This document shows, one piece after another, positions 34,930 to 43,598 of a stretch of DNA of 64,000 nt (position 1 is its first letter; every line of letters starts with the position of its first letter). The position numbers and the translations under genes were made by a program. The stretch comes from an uncultured Bacteroidota bacterium. Its GTDB lineage: Bacteria; Bacteroidota; Bacteroidia; Flavobacteriales; Flavobacteriaceae. The stretch covers positions 1 through 64,000 of the forward strand of contig CACNDW010000008.1 in the NCBI GenBank assembly GCA_902619315.1. Direction: 5' to 3'. Below the pieces are notes generated by a model. That model worked only from the letters and a program-made list of their open reading frames with translations, was not told the origin of the DNA and did not search any database.

Positions 34930-36383
34930 TTATTTGATTTTTTACTTTGTTTTGAGGTATTTAAAAAATAATCATTGACATTATGATTGCTTCCGTATTT
35001 CCATTCAGCATTAATTTTTGGAAGTTGAAAACGCATGGATTTTTTTACCGAATCAAAAGCAATAGTTTGCGAAAGGTTATTTCGCTCCCCAGGGTCGTCC
35101 TTAAGATCGTACAATTCCTCTGCACCATCCTCATATCTAATGTAACGGTATCGACTGTTAACTAAACTATGATTGTTTTTACCATAGGTGGTAATGGCAA
35201 CAACTGAGGGGTCTTCAGGTAGAGTTAACAGGGGAACAAGACTTTTACCCTCATTCGATTTGTTTTTTGGTAAGCCAGTTAAATCTAAAAGGGTAGGGTA
35301 AACATCTAACAACTCAACCGCCTGTTGAATTTTCATTTTTTTATTTCTCCAAGGTAATTTAAAAATCAGTGGGACACGAGTAGATTCACTCCATAGAGTA
35401 TGTTTGCCAAAAGATCCTTTTTCTCCTAATTCATAGCCATGATCTGACCATAAAACAACGATAGTATTATTTTTATAGTCGCTGTTTTGAAGTTCATCGA
35501 GAACAACTCCAACTTGGTGATCAACAAAAGAAATACAAGCCAAATAAGCTTGTACAATATTCTTCCACTCCCCGCTTTGAATGGCCCAGTCAGTGGTGGG
35601 CATCATTCCTTTGTATGCAATTCTCTTTGCAATTTCTGGCAAATCGTCAAAATCATTTGGTAAATATGATGGGAGAGTGACTTGGTCGGGTTGATAGAGG
35701 TCAAACCATTTTTTCGGGGCGTGCCAAGGGACATGAGGACGAATAAAACCAACGGCCATAAAAAATGGACGGTCGTGTTTTTCTTGAAGCTGCTTTCTAG
35801 CCCAATAAGCATAACGATAATCAGACATTAAGGAATCTCGTTCAGGATAAGGCCCCCAGTCTGTTGAAGTTCCTTTATGACTCCACTTAATTGGTTTATC
35901 CGGGCGCGGACCAAAACCAGTATCCCTTCCTCCGGAAATCTCGAAGACTCCTTTAGGTGCATGGTTGTGAAAAATTTTACCAATACCAATCGTTTTATAT
36001 CCATGATCATTAAAATATTGAGGTAAAAAACGAACTAACTCCATCATTTTACTCCCTTTCCTCAAATTTTCATCTTTAATCTGTCCATATATTCCTGTAG
36101 TGGAAGGTCTAAATCCTGACAAAATTGAGGCTCTTGAAGGGCCACAAATAGGTGCCTGACAATGAGCGTTGACAAATAGGATCCCCTCATTGGCCAGTCG
36201 ATCGATGTTGGGTGTTTTAACATCAGGGTGGGCACCTAAAACACCTATCCAATCATTTAAGTCGTCAATACTTATCATTAAAACATTAGGGGGACTGTTC
36301 TTTTGATCATTCGCTTGACAACTTAATTGCATATTCAAAAATGCCAGCGTAAGTATTGAGTATATAGTTTTTAATAACATCAT
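34926..36383 (-). CDS. S1_7-type iduronate-2-sulfatase-like sulfatase
   Basis: A 485-residue lipoprotein (lipobox LSC, cysteine 22). The core reads ISIDDLNDWIGVLG near residue 37, the branch-specific DDLNDW form, then CGPSR with cysteine 80 (CQAPICGPSRASILSG), GIGKIFHN near residue 130 and LWSDHGYELGEKGSFGKHT near residue 312. The DDLNDW, GIGK.FH and DHGYELGEK combination marks the iduronate-2-sulfatase-like group (S1_7), which removes sulfate from uronic acid or other C2/C3 positions. It overlaps its neighbours by 4 bp. A second member of the group lies at 43599. Confidence 0.92.
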   Translation of the reverse strand: MMLLKTIYSILTLAFLNMQLSCQANDQKNSPPNVLMISIDDLNDWIGVLGAHPDVKTPNIDRLANEGILFVNAHCQAPICGPSRASILSGFRPSTTGIYGQIKDENLRKGSKMMELVRFLPQYFNDHGYKTIGIGKIFHNHAPKGVFEISGGRDTGFGPRPDKPIKWSHKGTSTDWGPYPERDSLMSDYRYAYWARKQLQEKHDRPFFMAVGFIRPHVPWHAPKKWFDLYQPDQVTLPSYLPNDFDDLPEIAKRIAYKGMMPTTDWAIQSGEWKNIVQAYLACISFVDHQVGVVLDELQNSDYKNNTIVVLWSDHGYELGEKGSFGKHTLWSESTRVPLIFKLPWRNKKMKIQQAVELLDVYPTLLDLTGLPKNKSNEGKSLVPLLTLPEDPSVVAITTYGKNNHSLVNSRYRYIRYEDGAEELYDLKDDPGERNNLSQTIAFDSVKKSMRFQLPKINAEWKYGSNHNVNDYFLNTSKQSKKSNK

Positions 36384-38968
36384 TTGTTTCTTTTTGAGGC
36401 ACTGATGATACTTTTGGGATATGTATCCTTAGCGGTTTTTACAATTGCCTTTCCATCTACTTGCTCAACCAATTTCGCAGCTCCTGCCATTGAAGGATCT
36501 GAAGAGGAAAAATTGACCGTTTCTTCTTGATTTTGTACCCTTATCAATCCTGGGGTTGTAATATCCAAATTGGCTTTGATGATCCAGTCATCAACCTGAA
36601 ATTGGTCGGTATTTTCTAAAAGTGTTACGGGAGTATAGGTTAAGTCATCACTGACCTGAATAACGGCTAAAAAACGCATCTTTTCTTGTTTCTCTTTGGT
36701 TGTTGCTTTGAAATGCCAGTGATTTTTATAAGTAAGTAAGTTGCCGTTGGGATCATTTTTTCTTATAATATTTTTAGGCTCAACTGAAAATTTATCGGTA
36801 ACTGAATAATTCAAATCTGCTGCTCCAAATAGGGTAACCCTTCCGCCTCTATCGTCATAAGTCGTTTCTACAGTCTTATTTTCAGCATTTAATTTTAGAC
36901 CGTGGTAGTTATGGACCAGCCAACTCCAATCCACAGGTTTATTTGCCTCCATTTCATCATAGACAATAAATAAGTTAGGTCTGATCAATAAATAGTGTCT
37001 TCTAAAAAACTTGACCTCCATATCATTGGGGGTATTGTCTTTTCGACTTCTTGAAGGCAATTCATGAGCCTCATAGGCATGAGATGCATCACCCACCGCA
37101 TAAGTCAAATGTTCTCCATCAATGAATCTAGGCAAGAATCCGTATGCACCCGCATCGTAGGGTTGCCCATATTGATCAACCAAAATACCATTATGTCCCT
37201 GAGTGTGTTTATACCAAGCAAGTGTATGGGGTGCTCCCATCCAAGGGCGATAACCAGAATTATAAAATAATCGTTTTCCTTTGTAAGCGATATTAAATGT
37301 ATTTTGCTCAGCATGGGTGTGGGCTAAAGGACCCATTGGTGAACTTTTGATCGATACTCTTAAATTATTTTTTACATCTGTTCTGCTTGTATTCATATAT
37401 GCTACACCCACATCTTGAAAAATTTCCGAATCGGCCAAATCAACTGCATTTTCTGTCAATGGCAAGGGCATATCATAGCCTTTTGAAATTCTAAACCATG
37501 CGTAGTCCTTATCATCGGATAAAATGGATTTTTCCAATGGTGGTCCTGTGTAATCCAAATCAACTAATGGCTCCTCCAATTGATCCAACTCAGTAAGTAC
37601 AGCCTTTGAATAATTTACTCCCAAAGGGTCTCCGGTGATTCTTGCAAAAGCATCAGCAAATGCGGCGTACTCAATATTGGGCATGGGTGATTTATTTCCA
37701 TCGTTACAAAAACCGTCGCTGGTCGCTCCAGGAGGATAGGCATAAGTGAGCCACTTCATAAAGTTACCGTACCACGGAGCAACAAAAAAGTTTTGTCCTG
37801 TAAATTCCCCCAATTTCATTGGAATATCCAAAACAGTCATTACGTTCATACGTACATAGCCGGTTCCATTAAACCATGCACCATCCTCTTCCGCCATTTT
37901 TGGATGTTGTGCCAACCATAATTCGTAAATGTACTCCAGCCAATTAAGCGCATCAGGCACTTCACCTATCAATGCCACTGAAGTGAGAAACAAACGGTGC
38001 AAAATATGTTGCCAAACATGCATGGAAGAATTTCGGTTTTCTAGATAATTCAACCAATGCTCATAAAATCCATTTGCTCTAACCTGGATTTGATTAAGAA
38101 TATCTGATCGGTCTTTTGGATTGAGTTGATCCCAAAAAACATCAACCGCAAGTGCTAATGACTCCATAATCATAGAATCACCAAAATCATTGATTCGGGT
38201 CAAACCTTTTGGATCCCAGCTTGTTGCCTCTAGCATCCATTTTATGGAGGTATTTAAATATTTTTGTTCCTTTGTCAACACATAGGCTTGAGTAAGTTTT
38301 TTTAGAGAATTTCCAAACTCGTAACCCACTTTTTGACTGAAGTTTTTTTTAATTTTATTTGTCTCGTTATCGTCTCGCCCTTCGAATTGAATAATAGCAT
38401 CTAGCTCACTTGGAATTTGCATACCTATGACACGATTTGCCTCTTCTATAATTTTGGAGGTTTCTTTGAAAGAAATTGATTTGGATTGCAATCTGGCCCA
38501 GTCTTCTTTTTTAACCATTACCCTTGGATGGTCATTTGGAATTGACTCTAAAAGTCTTTCAAATGGAGGGGGTACAAAATCGATTGATTTGTCATTTATC
38601 GTGAAGGAAGCAATATCACTCCAATCATCTTTTTGAGCCTTGTATTGCCAGTACCATAGACCTGATGTTAATTTCTTATGAATATTAATTACAGAAAAAG
38701 AAATATCTTTAATGATAGTAAGCTCTTTTGTAAAAGCCTTATCCCTAGCCACTCTCACCTCAAAAACCTGAGATTTTTTTGAAGGCCATTGAAGACTTGG
38801 ACTGGTATAAGTGGCAACATCTCCATTATCAGGAGTTACCCACCTTCTGTATTTGGGATAAACCATCTGAGGCAGAACATCAAATTCTGTTGTAAAACCT
38901 TGTTGAGGAGATTGACAATTTAACAGTATTGGACCTATAGCCAAAGTCATTAAAATTTTTAATTTCAT
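36380..38968 (-). CDS. DUF4962 / heparinase II/III-like lipoprotein (fourth)
   Basis: From ATG 38968 the protein has 862 residues. This start gives a 4-bp ATGA overlap with the upstream sulfatase. A longer form (ATG 38983) would add five residues before the signal peptide. The lipobox is LLNC (cysteine near residue 18). A DUF4962 beta-domain (VYPKYRRWVTPDNGDVATYT, then the PSLQWP and GLWYWQY segments) comes first. A helical toroid follows with WQHILHRLFLTSVAL and DGAWFNGTGYVRMN near residue 370. A beta-domain carries AHTHAEQNTFNIAYKGKRLF near residue 550. DUF4962-heparinase proteins are thought to be lyases of uronate polysaccharides. This one uses an HTHAE signature like the protein at 23872. 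Its reaction is unproven. Confidence 0.86.
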   Translation of the reverse strand: MKLKILMTLAIGPILLNCQSPQQGFTTEFDVLPQMVYPKYRRWVTPDNGDVATYTSPSLQWPSKKSQVFEVRVARDKAFTKELTIIKDISFSVINIHKKLTSGLWYWQYKAQKDDWSDIASFTINDKSIDFVPPPFERLLESIPNDHPRVMVKKEDWARLQSKSISFKETSKIIEEANRVIGMQIPSELDAIIQFEGRDDNETNKIKKNFSQKVGYEFGNSLKKLTQAYVLTKEQKYLNTSIKWMLEATSWDPKGLTRINDFGDSMIMESLALAVDVFWDQLNPKDRSDILNQIQVRANGFYEHWLNYLENRNSSMHVWQHILHRLFLTSVALIGEVPDALNWLEYIYELWLAQHPKMAEEDGAWFNGTGYVRMNVMTVLDIPMKLGEFTGQNFFVAPWYGNFMKWLTYAYPPGATSDGFCNDGNKSPMPNIEYAAFADAFARITGDPLGVNYSKAVLTELDQLEEPLVDLDYTGPPLEKSILSDDKDYAWFRISKGYDMPLPLTENAVDLADSEIFQDVGVAYMNTSRTDVKNNLRVSIKSSPMGPLAHTHAEQNTFNIAYKGKRLFYNSGYRPWMGAPHTLAWYKHTQGHNGILVDQYGQPYDAGAYGFLPRFIDGEHLTYAVGDASHAYEAHELPSRSRKDNTPNDMEVKFFRRHYLLIRPNLFIVYDEMEANKPVDWSWLVHNYHGLKLNAENKTVETTYDDRGGRVTLFGAADLNYSVTDKFSVEPKNIIRKNDPNGNLLTYKNHWHFKATTKEKQEKMRFLAVIQVSDDLTYTPVTLLENTDQFQVDDWIIKANLDITTPGLIRVQNQEETVNFSSSDPSMAGAAKLVEQVDGKAIVKTAKDTYPKSIISASKRNK

Positions 38969-40329
38969 TGTTGACTTTTCCATTTCTTATATAAGCTTTT
39001 AAGTTCATTAACTACCACAGTTTCCTGATCGTATAAATTAATTGATTCTCCTGGGTCATTTTCCAAATCAAAAAGAACAAATTTTTCGGTATAGGTATAA
39101 TTCCTCCTACTCGTATCATATGGGTTGGCATAAAGTTTCCAATTTCCTTTTCGTGCTACCCAGGTGGATTTTCCTCCACGACGGAATTCCCAACAATAAC
39201 CATCTTGATGGTTGGAGGGTGCCTTTTCATTCTCGATGATAGACATTAGAGATTTTCCATCCATTTCAGAGGTGTCGGTTTCGAAACCACACAGTTCGAT
39301 TAAAGTTGGCATCCAGTCCACATTGACACTCATTTGATTCCTAAACTGATTTGCAGGAATTTTACCGGGCCAAGATATGGCTGCAGGAACCCTAATTCCC
39401 CCTTCAAACAAACACTGCTTCGCGCCTCTGTAAGGACCGGTATAACCTCCACCGTGATAAGCGCGGGTCTCAGTAGAATGACCATTGTCCGATTGAAAAA
39501 TAATTATGGTGTCTTCTCTTAAATTATTTTCCTCCAAAAGTACAATCAGTTCTCCGATTTTTTCGTCTTGTGTGGTTAAAAAAGCAGCATATAGATCGCG
39601 TGGATGTTCAACCCCTTTGTCACGATAGTATTTGATCCATTTGGCATAGCCTTGATAGGGATAATGAGGGGTGTTCATTGCAAAAAAGATAAAAAAGGGT
39701 TTATCCGATTTCTTTTCAATGACTTGCTTTGCCTCTTTCAACATAAGGTCTGGAAAGTACTGTCCATCGAGAAAAACTTCTTTGTTGTTGCGATAGAGAT
39801 CATGACGGTTGGGGCCTCCCACATAATTATTATCCCCTCCCCAGTAGTAGAAATGGGAGTAATTGTCTATGCAGCCCACCAAGTGTCCAAAACTATAATC
39901 AAAGCCTTGTTGATTAGGACGCATTTCGGGTTGATAACCAAGGTGCCACTTACCGATCAGATATGTACTGTAACCATTTTCTTTAAACATTTCTGCCATG
40001 GTATACTCTGAGGGGGGAAGTCCTGACTTTCTGCTTAAATCTTGTCCTGCATTTCCCGGCACTCCCGCCCTTTGAGGGTTTTTACCCGTTAGAAGTGAAG
40101 CACGTGATGGAGAACAAACCGGTGAGGCATAAAACTGGGTAAAAGTAGTACCACTCAACATTAATTGATCCATATGTGGAGTGACTAAGTCTTTTGCTCC
40201 TAATATATTAACATCTAGGGTTGCTTGATCGTCAGTATAGATTATTAGTACATTGGGTTTTTTTTGGGCCTTTACAAGGTTTGTATTTAGGAAAAAAAGT
40301 GAAACTAGGGTTAAAAAAATAATTTTCAT
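38965..40329 (-). CDS. S1-family sulfatase
   Basis: From ATG 40329 it has 454 residues. This start places the signal peptide (MKIIFLTLVSLFFLNTNLVKA) at the very N-terminus and leaves 5 bp after the GH105 stop. A start at 40350 would overlap that stop. Core motifs are IYTDDQATLDVNILG near residue 30, the formylglycine site CSPSR with cysteine 72 (SPVCSPSRASLLTGK), GKWHLGYQPEMRPNQQ near residue 125 and QSDNGHST near residue 275. It is a periplasmic or surface sulfatase of class S1. I do not assign a subfamily. It overlaps the DUF4962 gene by 4 bp, which suggests coupled expression with that candidate lyase. Confidence 0.92.
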   Translation of the reverse strand: MKIIFLTLVSLFFLNTNLVKAQKKPNVLIIYTDDQATLDVNILGAKDLVTPHMDQLMLSGTTFTQFYASPVCSPSRASLLTGKNPQRAGVPGNAGQDLSRKSGLPPSEYTMAEMFKENGYSTYLIGKWHLGYQPEMRPNQQGFDYSFGHLVGCIDNYSHFYYWGGDNNYVGGPNRHDLYRNNKEVFLDGQYFPDLMLKEAKQVIEKKSDKPFFIFFAMNTPHYPYQGYAKWIKYYRDKGVEHPRDLYAAFLTTQDEKIGELIVLLEENNLREDTIIIFQSDNGHSTETRAYHGGGYTGPYRGAKQCLFEGGIRVPAAISWPGKIPANQFRNQMSVNVDWMPTLIELCGFETDTSEMDGKSLMSIIENEKAPSNHQDGYCWEFRRGGKSTWVARKGNWKLYANPYDTSRRNYTYTEKFVLFDLENDPGESINLYDQETVVVNELKSLYKKWKSQQ

Positions 40330-40334
40330 CGTTA

Positions 40335-42167
40335 CTAATTTATATTCCAAACTTTAAAATTTCTATATCTAAAATGTGACCATTGCATTTGTCGAAATGC
40401 AAATTTACCTTCTTGGAGTACGAGGCCATATTTATTTTCATCATCTTTCCAGTTGATGATTTCTCTTCCATCAATGGTCATTGTGATCTGATTTTCTTTT
40501 TTTACAAGGTTTACTTTATGAACAAATGTTGAGGAAGCTGGTATCCCTTGCTCACCATATTGAACAGTCACAAAACCTTTATTTTTTCTGATGTGGGCGA
40601 AAGGACGATTCGGTTTTTTAGGATTGTTGGCATAGTAGGATATATGGTAATTATTCAAATCACTCTGGGTGTATTGTCTAAAAACTCCTGTTCTCTTTTT
40701 TAGAGAAGGGTGCATGACATCTTTACCATCAACTCCTTTTGCAGCAAAAAAAACAATACAGAGTCCTGCATCTGGATTTAGATTTTGTAACTCCCACTCT
40801 GCCATAAAATTTGAGGGTAATTCCTTTGGGCACCAGAATACGTGGTGAGCCTTTTGATCAGGTGAATACATTTCTAACCAACTGTCTTTGATCAATACTT
40901 CAGCCTCTCCCTCTAATAACCAATCATTTATATCTGACGAGTTGGAAAACTTATTTTCATAGAAAAGATTTATTTTGTTGTAGCTGATTGGTATTTTGGG
41001 AACTGGATTTTTCAAAAAGTTCATATATTCAGAAGCCGCCAATAAAAAGGCACCTGTTCCAAACTCGTGCCATGAATCCTTATCGTAAGGCTTAGGATCT
41101 TTTCCTACAGGCTGAACATAACCCAATCGACCTTCTTTGTTGACGTATTGAGTCAATTCTTTCCATGCCTTAACCATCGGTTTTTCAAATAAATCGCGAT
41201 CCAACAATCCATTATTGATCCCCCATGCAAAACCATAACAGAAAAAGGCACTTCCACTATTTTCGGGGATGTCTATTTCAGCAGTTTGTATAAATTTGTC
41301 GCCTTTACGATTGAGATAAGCAAAAATACCAGGATCTAATAAATTGGAGCGCCAAAGCCCATCACTGGTTCTCTCTTGCAGATCCAAAATACGGTGGGAC
41401 ATTTTTTGAAATTGATTTACGAGTAAAATACGCTTTGGGTGGTTTTTAGGAATAATTTCAAGCATATGCACCAGTCCGCCAATAACCCAACCATTTCCTC
41501 TACTCCAAAAGATTTTTTTTCCAGATTTTGTTCTTAAATCAAAATATCTATCATCCCGATAGATCAAATTCTCCTTTTTATCCCAGAGATAATCTGTGGT
41601 TACCAGCCAATGGTCTATTGCATAATCCAAATACTTAACATCTCCGGTGATGAGATACATCTTGGCAAAAGTCGGAGGAGCCATAAACAATGCGTCACAC
41701 CAACTCCACCACTCATGTCTATATGGGTTATTTTTGTACCTTACATCCGGCATTGGCTTGTTTCTCAGCAAGTTAGCATCCAATATCCATTTGATGTTTT
41801 TGATCATCACCTCTTCCGCTTTTTGTTGATAGAGGTCAAGATAGATTTGACCAATAGCTATTTTATCAGCATGATACATATCGGGTAGAGTTTCCCAATT
41901 GTGGTTTTCGCCCACTTGATACAAAAAGTTTTGATAGTCTTTATTTCCAGTGGCTTTAAAAGCTTTCATTACGCCTATGTAGTATGACGCAAATTGCCAA
42001 TTGGTACGAGTGTATTTCTCCACATGATCGGTCTGCTGATTTTGCCATTTGATCACTTTGTCAATCAGGTCAGCCACTTTGTCTATTTTTTGATCTTGCG
42101 ATCGAACCATTATTGAAAATCCTAAGAATACATAAATAAGGATATAAGAAAAATATTTTTTTTTCAT
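40335..42167 (-). CDS. GH105-DUF1961 fusion, unsaturated uronyl hydrolase
   Basis: A 610-residue exported two-domain protein (signal ending near VRSQD). Residues about 28-390 are a GH105 barrel. Landmarks are MYHADKIAIGQIYLDLY near residue 97, WWSWCDALFMAPPTFAKMY near residue 152, FWSRGNGWVIGGLVHML near residue 222 and the closing HEFGTGAFLLAASEY. Residues about 400-610 match the DUF1961 concanavalin-like pattern (LFYENKFSNSSDINDWLLEG near the start and FRYRNFKVW at the end). The first half would remove unsaturated uronate. The added domain may bind or process the glycan. It lies 9 bp after one sulfatase and 5 bp before another. Confidence 0.88.
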   Translation of the reverse strand: MKKKYFSYILIYVFLGFSIMVRSQDQKIDKVADLIDKVIKWQNQQTDHVEKYTRTNWQFASYYIGVMKAFKATGNKDYQNFLYQVGENHNWETLPDMYHADKIAIGQIYLDLYQQKAEEVMIKNIKWILDANLLRNKPMPDVRYKNNPYRHEWWSWCDALFMAPPTFAKMYLITGDVKYLDYAIDHWLVTTDYLWDKKENLIYRDDRYFDLRTKSGKKIFWSRGNGWVIGGLVHMLEIIPKNHPKRILLVNQFQKMSHRILDLQERTSDGLWRSNLLDPGIFAYLNRKGDKFIQTAEIDIPENSGSAFFCYGFAWGINNGLLDRDLFEKPMVKAWKELTQYVNKEGRLGYVQPVGKDPKPYDKDSWHEFGTGAFLLAASEYMNFLKNPVPKIPISYNKINLFYENKFSNSSDINDWLLEGEAEVLIKDSWLEMYSPDQKAHHVFWCPKELPSNFMAEWELQNLNPDAGLCIVFFAAKGVDGKDVMHPSLKKRTGVFRQYTQSDLNNYHISYYANNPKKPNRPFAHIRKNKGFVTVQYGEQGIPASSTFVHKVNLVKKENQITMTIDGREIINWKDDENKYGLVLQEGKFAFRQMQWSHFRYRNFKVWNIN

Positions 42168-42176
42168 GCTGTGTTA

Positions 42177-43586
42177 TTAATTGTCATATACTTCATTTTC
42201 TCCTTTTTTTTGGTAATTCCAAAAATAATGTTCCGATGGGAGGCTGGCTGTGTCAAATATTTTTTTGGCCTGATCAACTAGGTGTGGATGAGACTGACTA
42301 AGATCGAAAGTCTCTCCGGGATCACGATAGAGGTCATAGACTTCGATCGGCCCCTGATCTCCCAGATGCATATTATTTTGAATGGCTTTCCATCTTCCAA
42401 AACGGGTCGCACGCCAACCCTTTTTTTCATAAAACTCCCAGTATAGGGGTTCTCTTTGAATACTCTTTCTACTTCCATGAATGACTCCTGCAATGCTGTT
42501 ACCGTCAAATTTATTTTCAATCGGCTCTCCAATTAACTCTAGGATTGTAGGAAAAAAGTCTGCAAAGTACCCTACTTGATCGCTTTTAGTTCCAGCAGCT
42601 ATTTTTTTGGGATGATAAACGACAAAAGGTACTCTGATTCCCCCCTCATAGGGATCGCGTTTCATCCCCCTGAAAACCCCATTACTATTGAATTTTTCCC
42701 AGTCTCCAAAGATTTTGGCAGGACCGTTGTCAGAGGTAAAAAAAATATACGTATTGTCATCAATTCCCAAAGCCTCCAATCTGCTGACAATCCTCCCCAC
42801 TGTTTCGTCAAGACGAGTGATCATAGCCGCATATTTTTTTTGCAATTTGGTCCAACCTTTTTTGTGTGTGTATATACCATTGTCGGGAAGCTCGTATCGG
42901 CTGTGAGGAATACAAACCGGCAAGTAGAGGAAAAAGGGGGTTTGGTGATTACGGTCAATGAAATTGATGGCCTTATCGGCAAACAGAGAATGGGTGTATT
43001 GATGATTTTGCTCTTTTTCGTTTCCGAAGAGCATCACTTTAAGGGTATTTTCCCATAAGTATTCAGGATAATAGGAATGTGCTCTTCTTTGGTTGTAAAA
43101 GCCATAGAAGTAGTCAAAACCTTTTTTGTTAGGTTCACCTGTGGTATTGGGTTCACCCAAACCCCACTTACCAACCATACCAGTACGATAACCTTTATCT
43201 TGTAGTACCTCTGCTATGGTCAAATCTTCTTCTCTTAAAGGAACCCTGCCTTTTTTTCCGGCCAGTCCAATCACCCCTCCTTTTCCAAAGTTGCCCCGGA
43301 TACGTGTGTGTCCTGTATGTAGACCTGTCATCAAAACTGAGCGCGCTGGAGCACAAACCGCAGCACCGGAGTAATAATCACTGAATTGTATTCCTCTGCT
43401 ACTCAAACGGTCTATGTTTGGCGTTTGAATCAATAGCTGTCCATATGCACCTACTTCTCCATAACCCAAATCATCTGCCATAATAAAAATGATATTGGGC
43501 TTCTTTTGAGCAAAGGTGAATTCGAAAAAAAAGAACAATAATATTAGGGTTGTAAAAGATTTGTACATGATATTTTGTTTTTGCAT
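42177..43586 (-). CDS. S1-family sulfatase with CAPAR motif
   Basis: A 469-residue exported sulfatase. A second methionine at residue 7 (MYKSFTTLILLFFFFEFTFA) is an equally good start. Core motifs are FIMADDLGYGEVGAYG near residue 35, the formylglycine site CAPAR with cysteine 78 (AAVCAPARSVLMTGLHTGHT), GKWGLGEPNTTGEP near residue 138 and FFTSDNGPAKI near residue 275. In this protein the usual GKWH reads GKWG. The pattern resembles arylsulfatases of the S1_20-like branch, but the subfamily is not certain. It lies 12 bp after the S1_7-like sulfatase gene and 9 bp before GH105-DUF1961. CAPAR still fits the C-x-P-x-R rule for formylglycine formation. Confidence 0.92.
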   Translation of the reverse strand: MQKQNIMYKSFTTLILLFFFFEFTFAQKKPNIIFIMADDLGYGEVGAYGQLLIQTPNIDRLSSRGIQFSDYYSGAAVCAPARSVLMTGLHTGHTRIRGNFGKGGVIGLAGKKGRVPLREEDLTIAEVLQDKGYRTGMVGKWGLGEPNTTGEPNKKGFDYFYGFYNQRRAHSYYPEYLWENTLKVMLFGNEKEQNHQYTHSLFADKAINFIDRNHQTPFFLYLPVCIPHSRYELPDNGIYTHKKGWTKLQKKYAAMITRLDETVGRIVSRLEALGIDDNTYIFFTSDNGPAKIFGDWEKFNSNGVFRGMKRDPYEGGIRVPFVVYHPKKIAAGTKSDQVGYFADFFPTILELIGEPIENKFDGNSIAGVIHGSRKSIQREPLYWEFYEKKGWRATRFGRWKAIQNNMHLGDQGPIEVYDLYRDPGETFDLSQSHPHLVDQAKKIFDTASLPSEHYFWNYQKKGENEVYDN

Positions 43587-43598
43587 AAGCGTTGAGGA

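Noticed and set aside
39604..40011. 135-residue plus-strand ORF
   Set aside because: Antisense to the sulfatase at 38965, whose motifs are intact. No signal or family match.
42576..43058. 160-residue plus-strand ORF
   Set aside because: It lies opposite a complete sulfatase gene with all catalytic motifs and has no protein-like features. It is a shadow frame.
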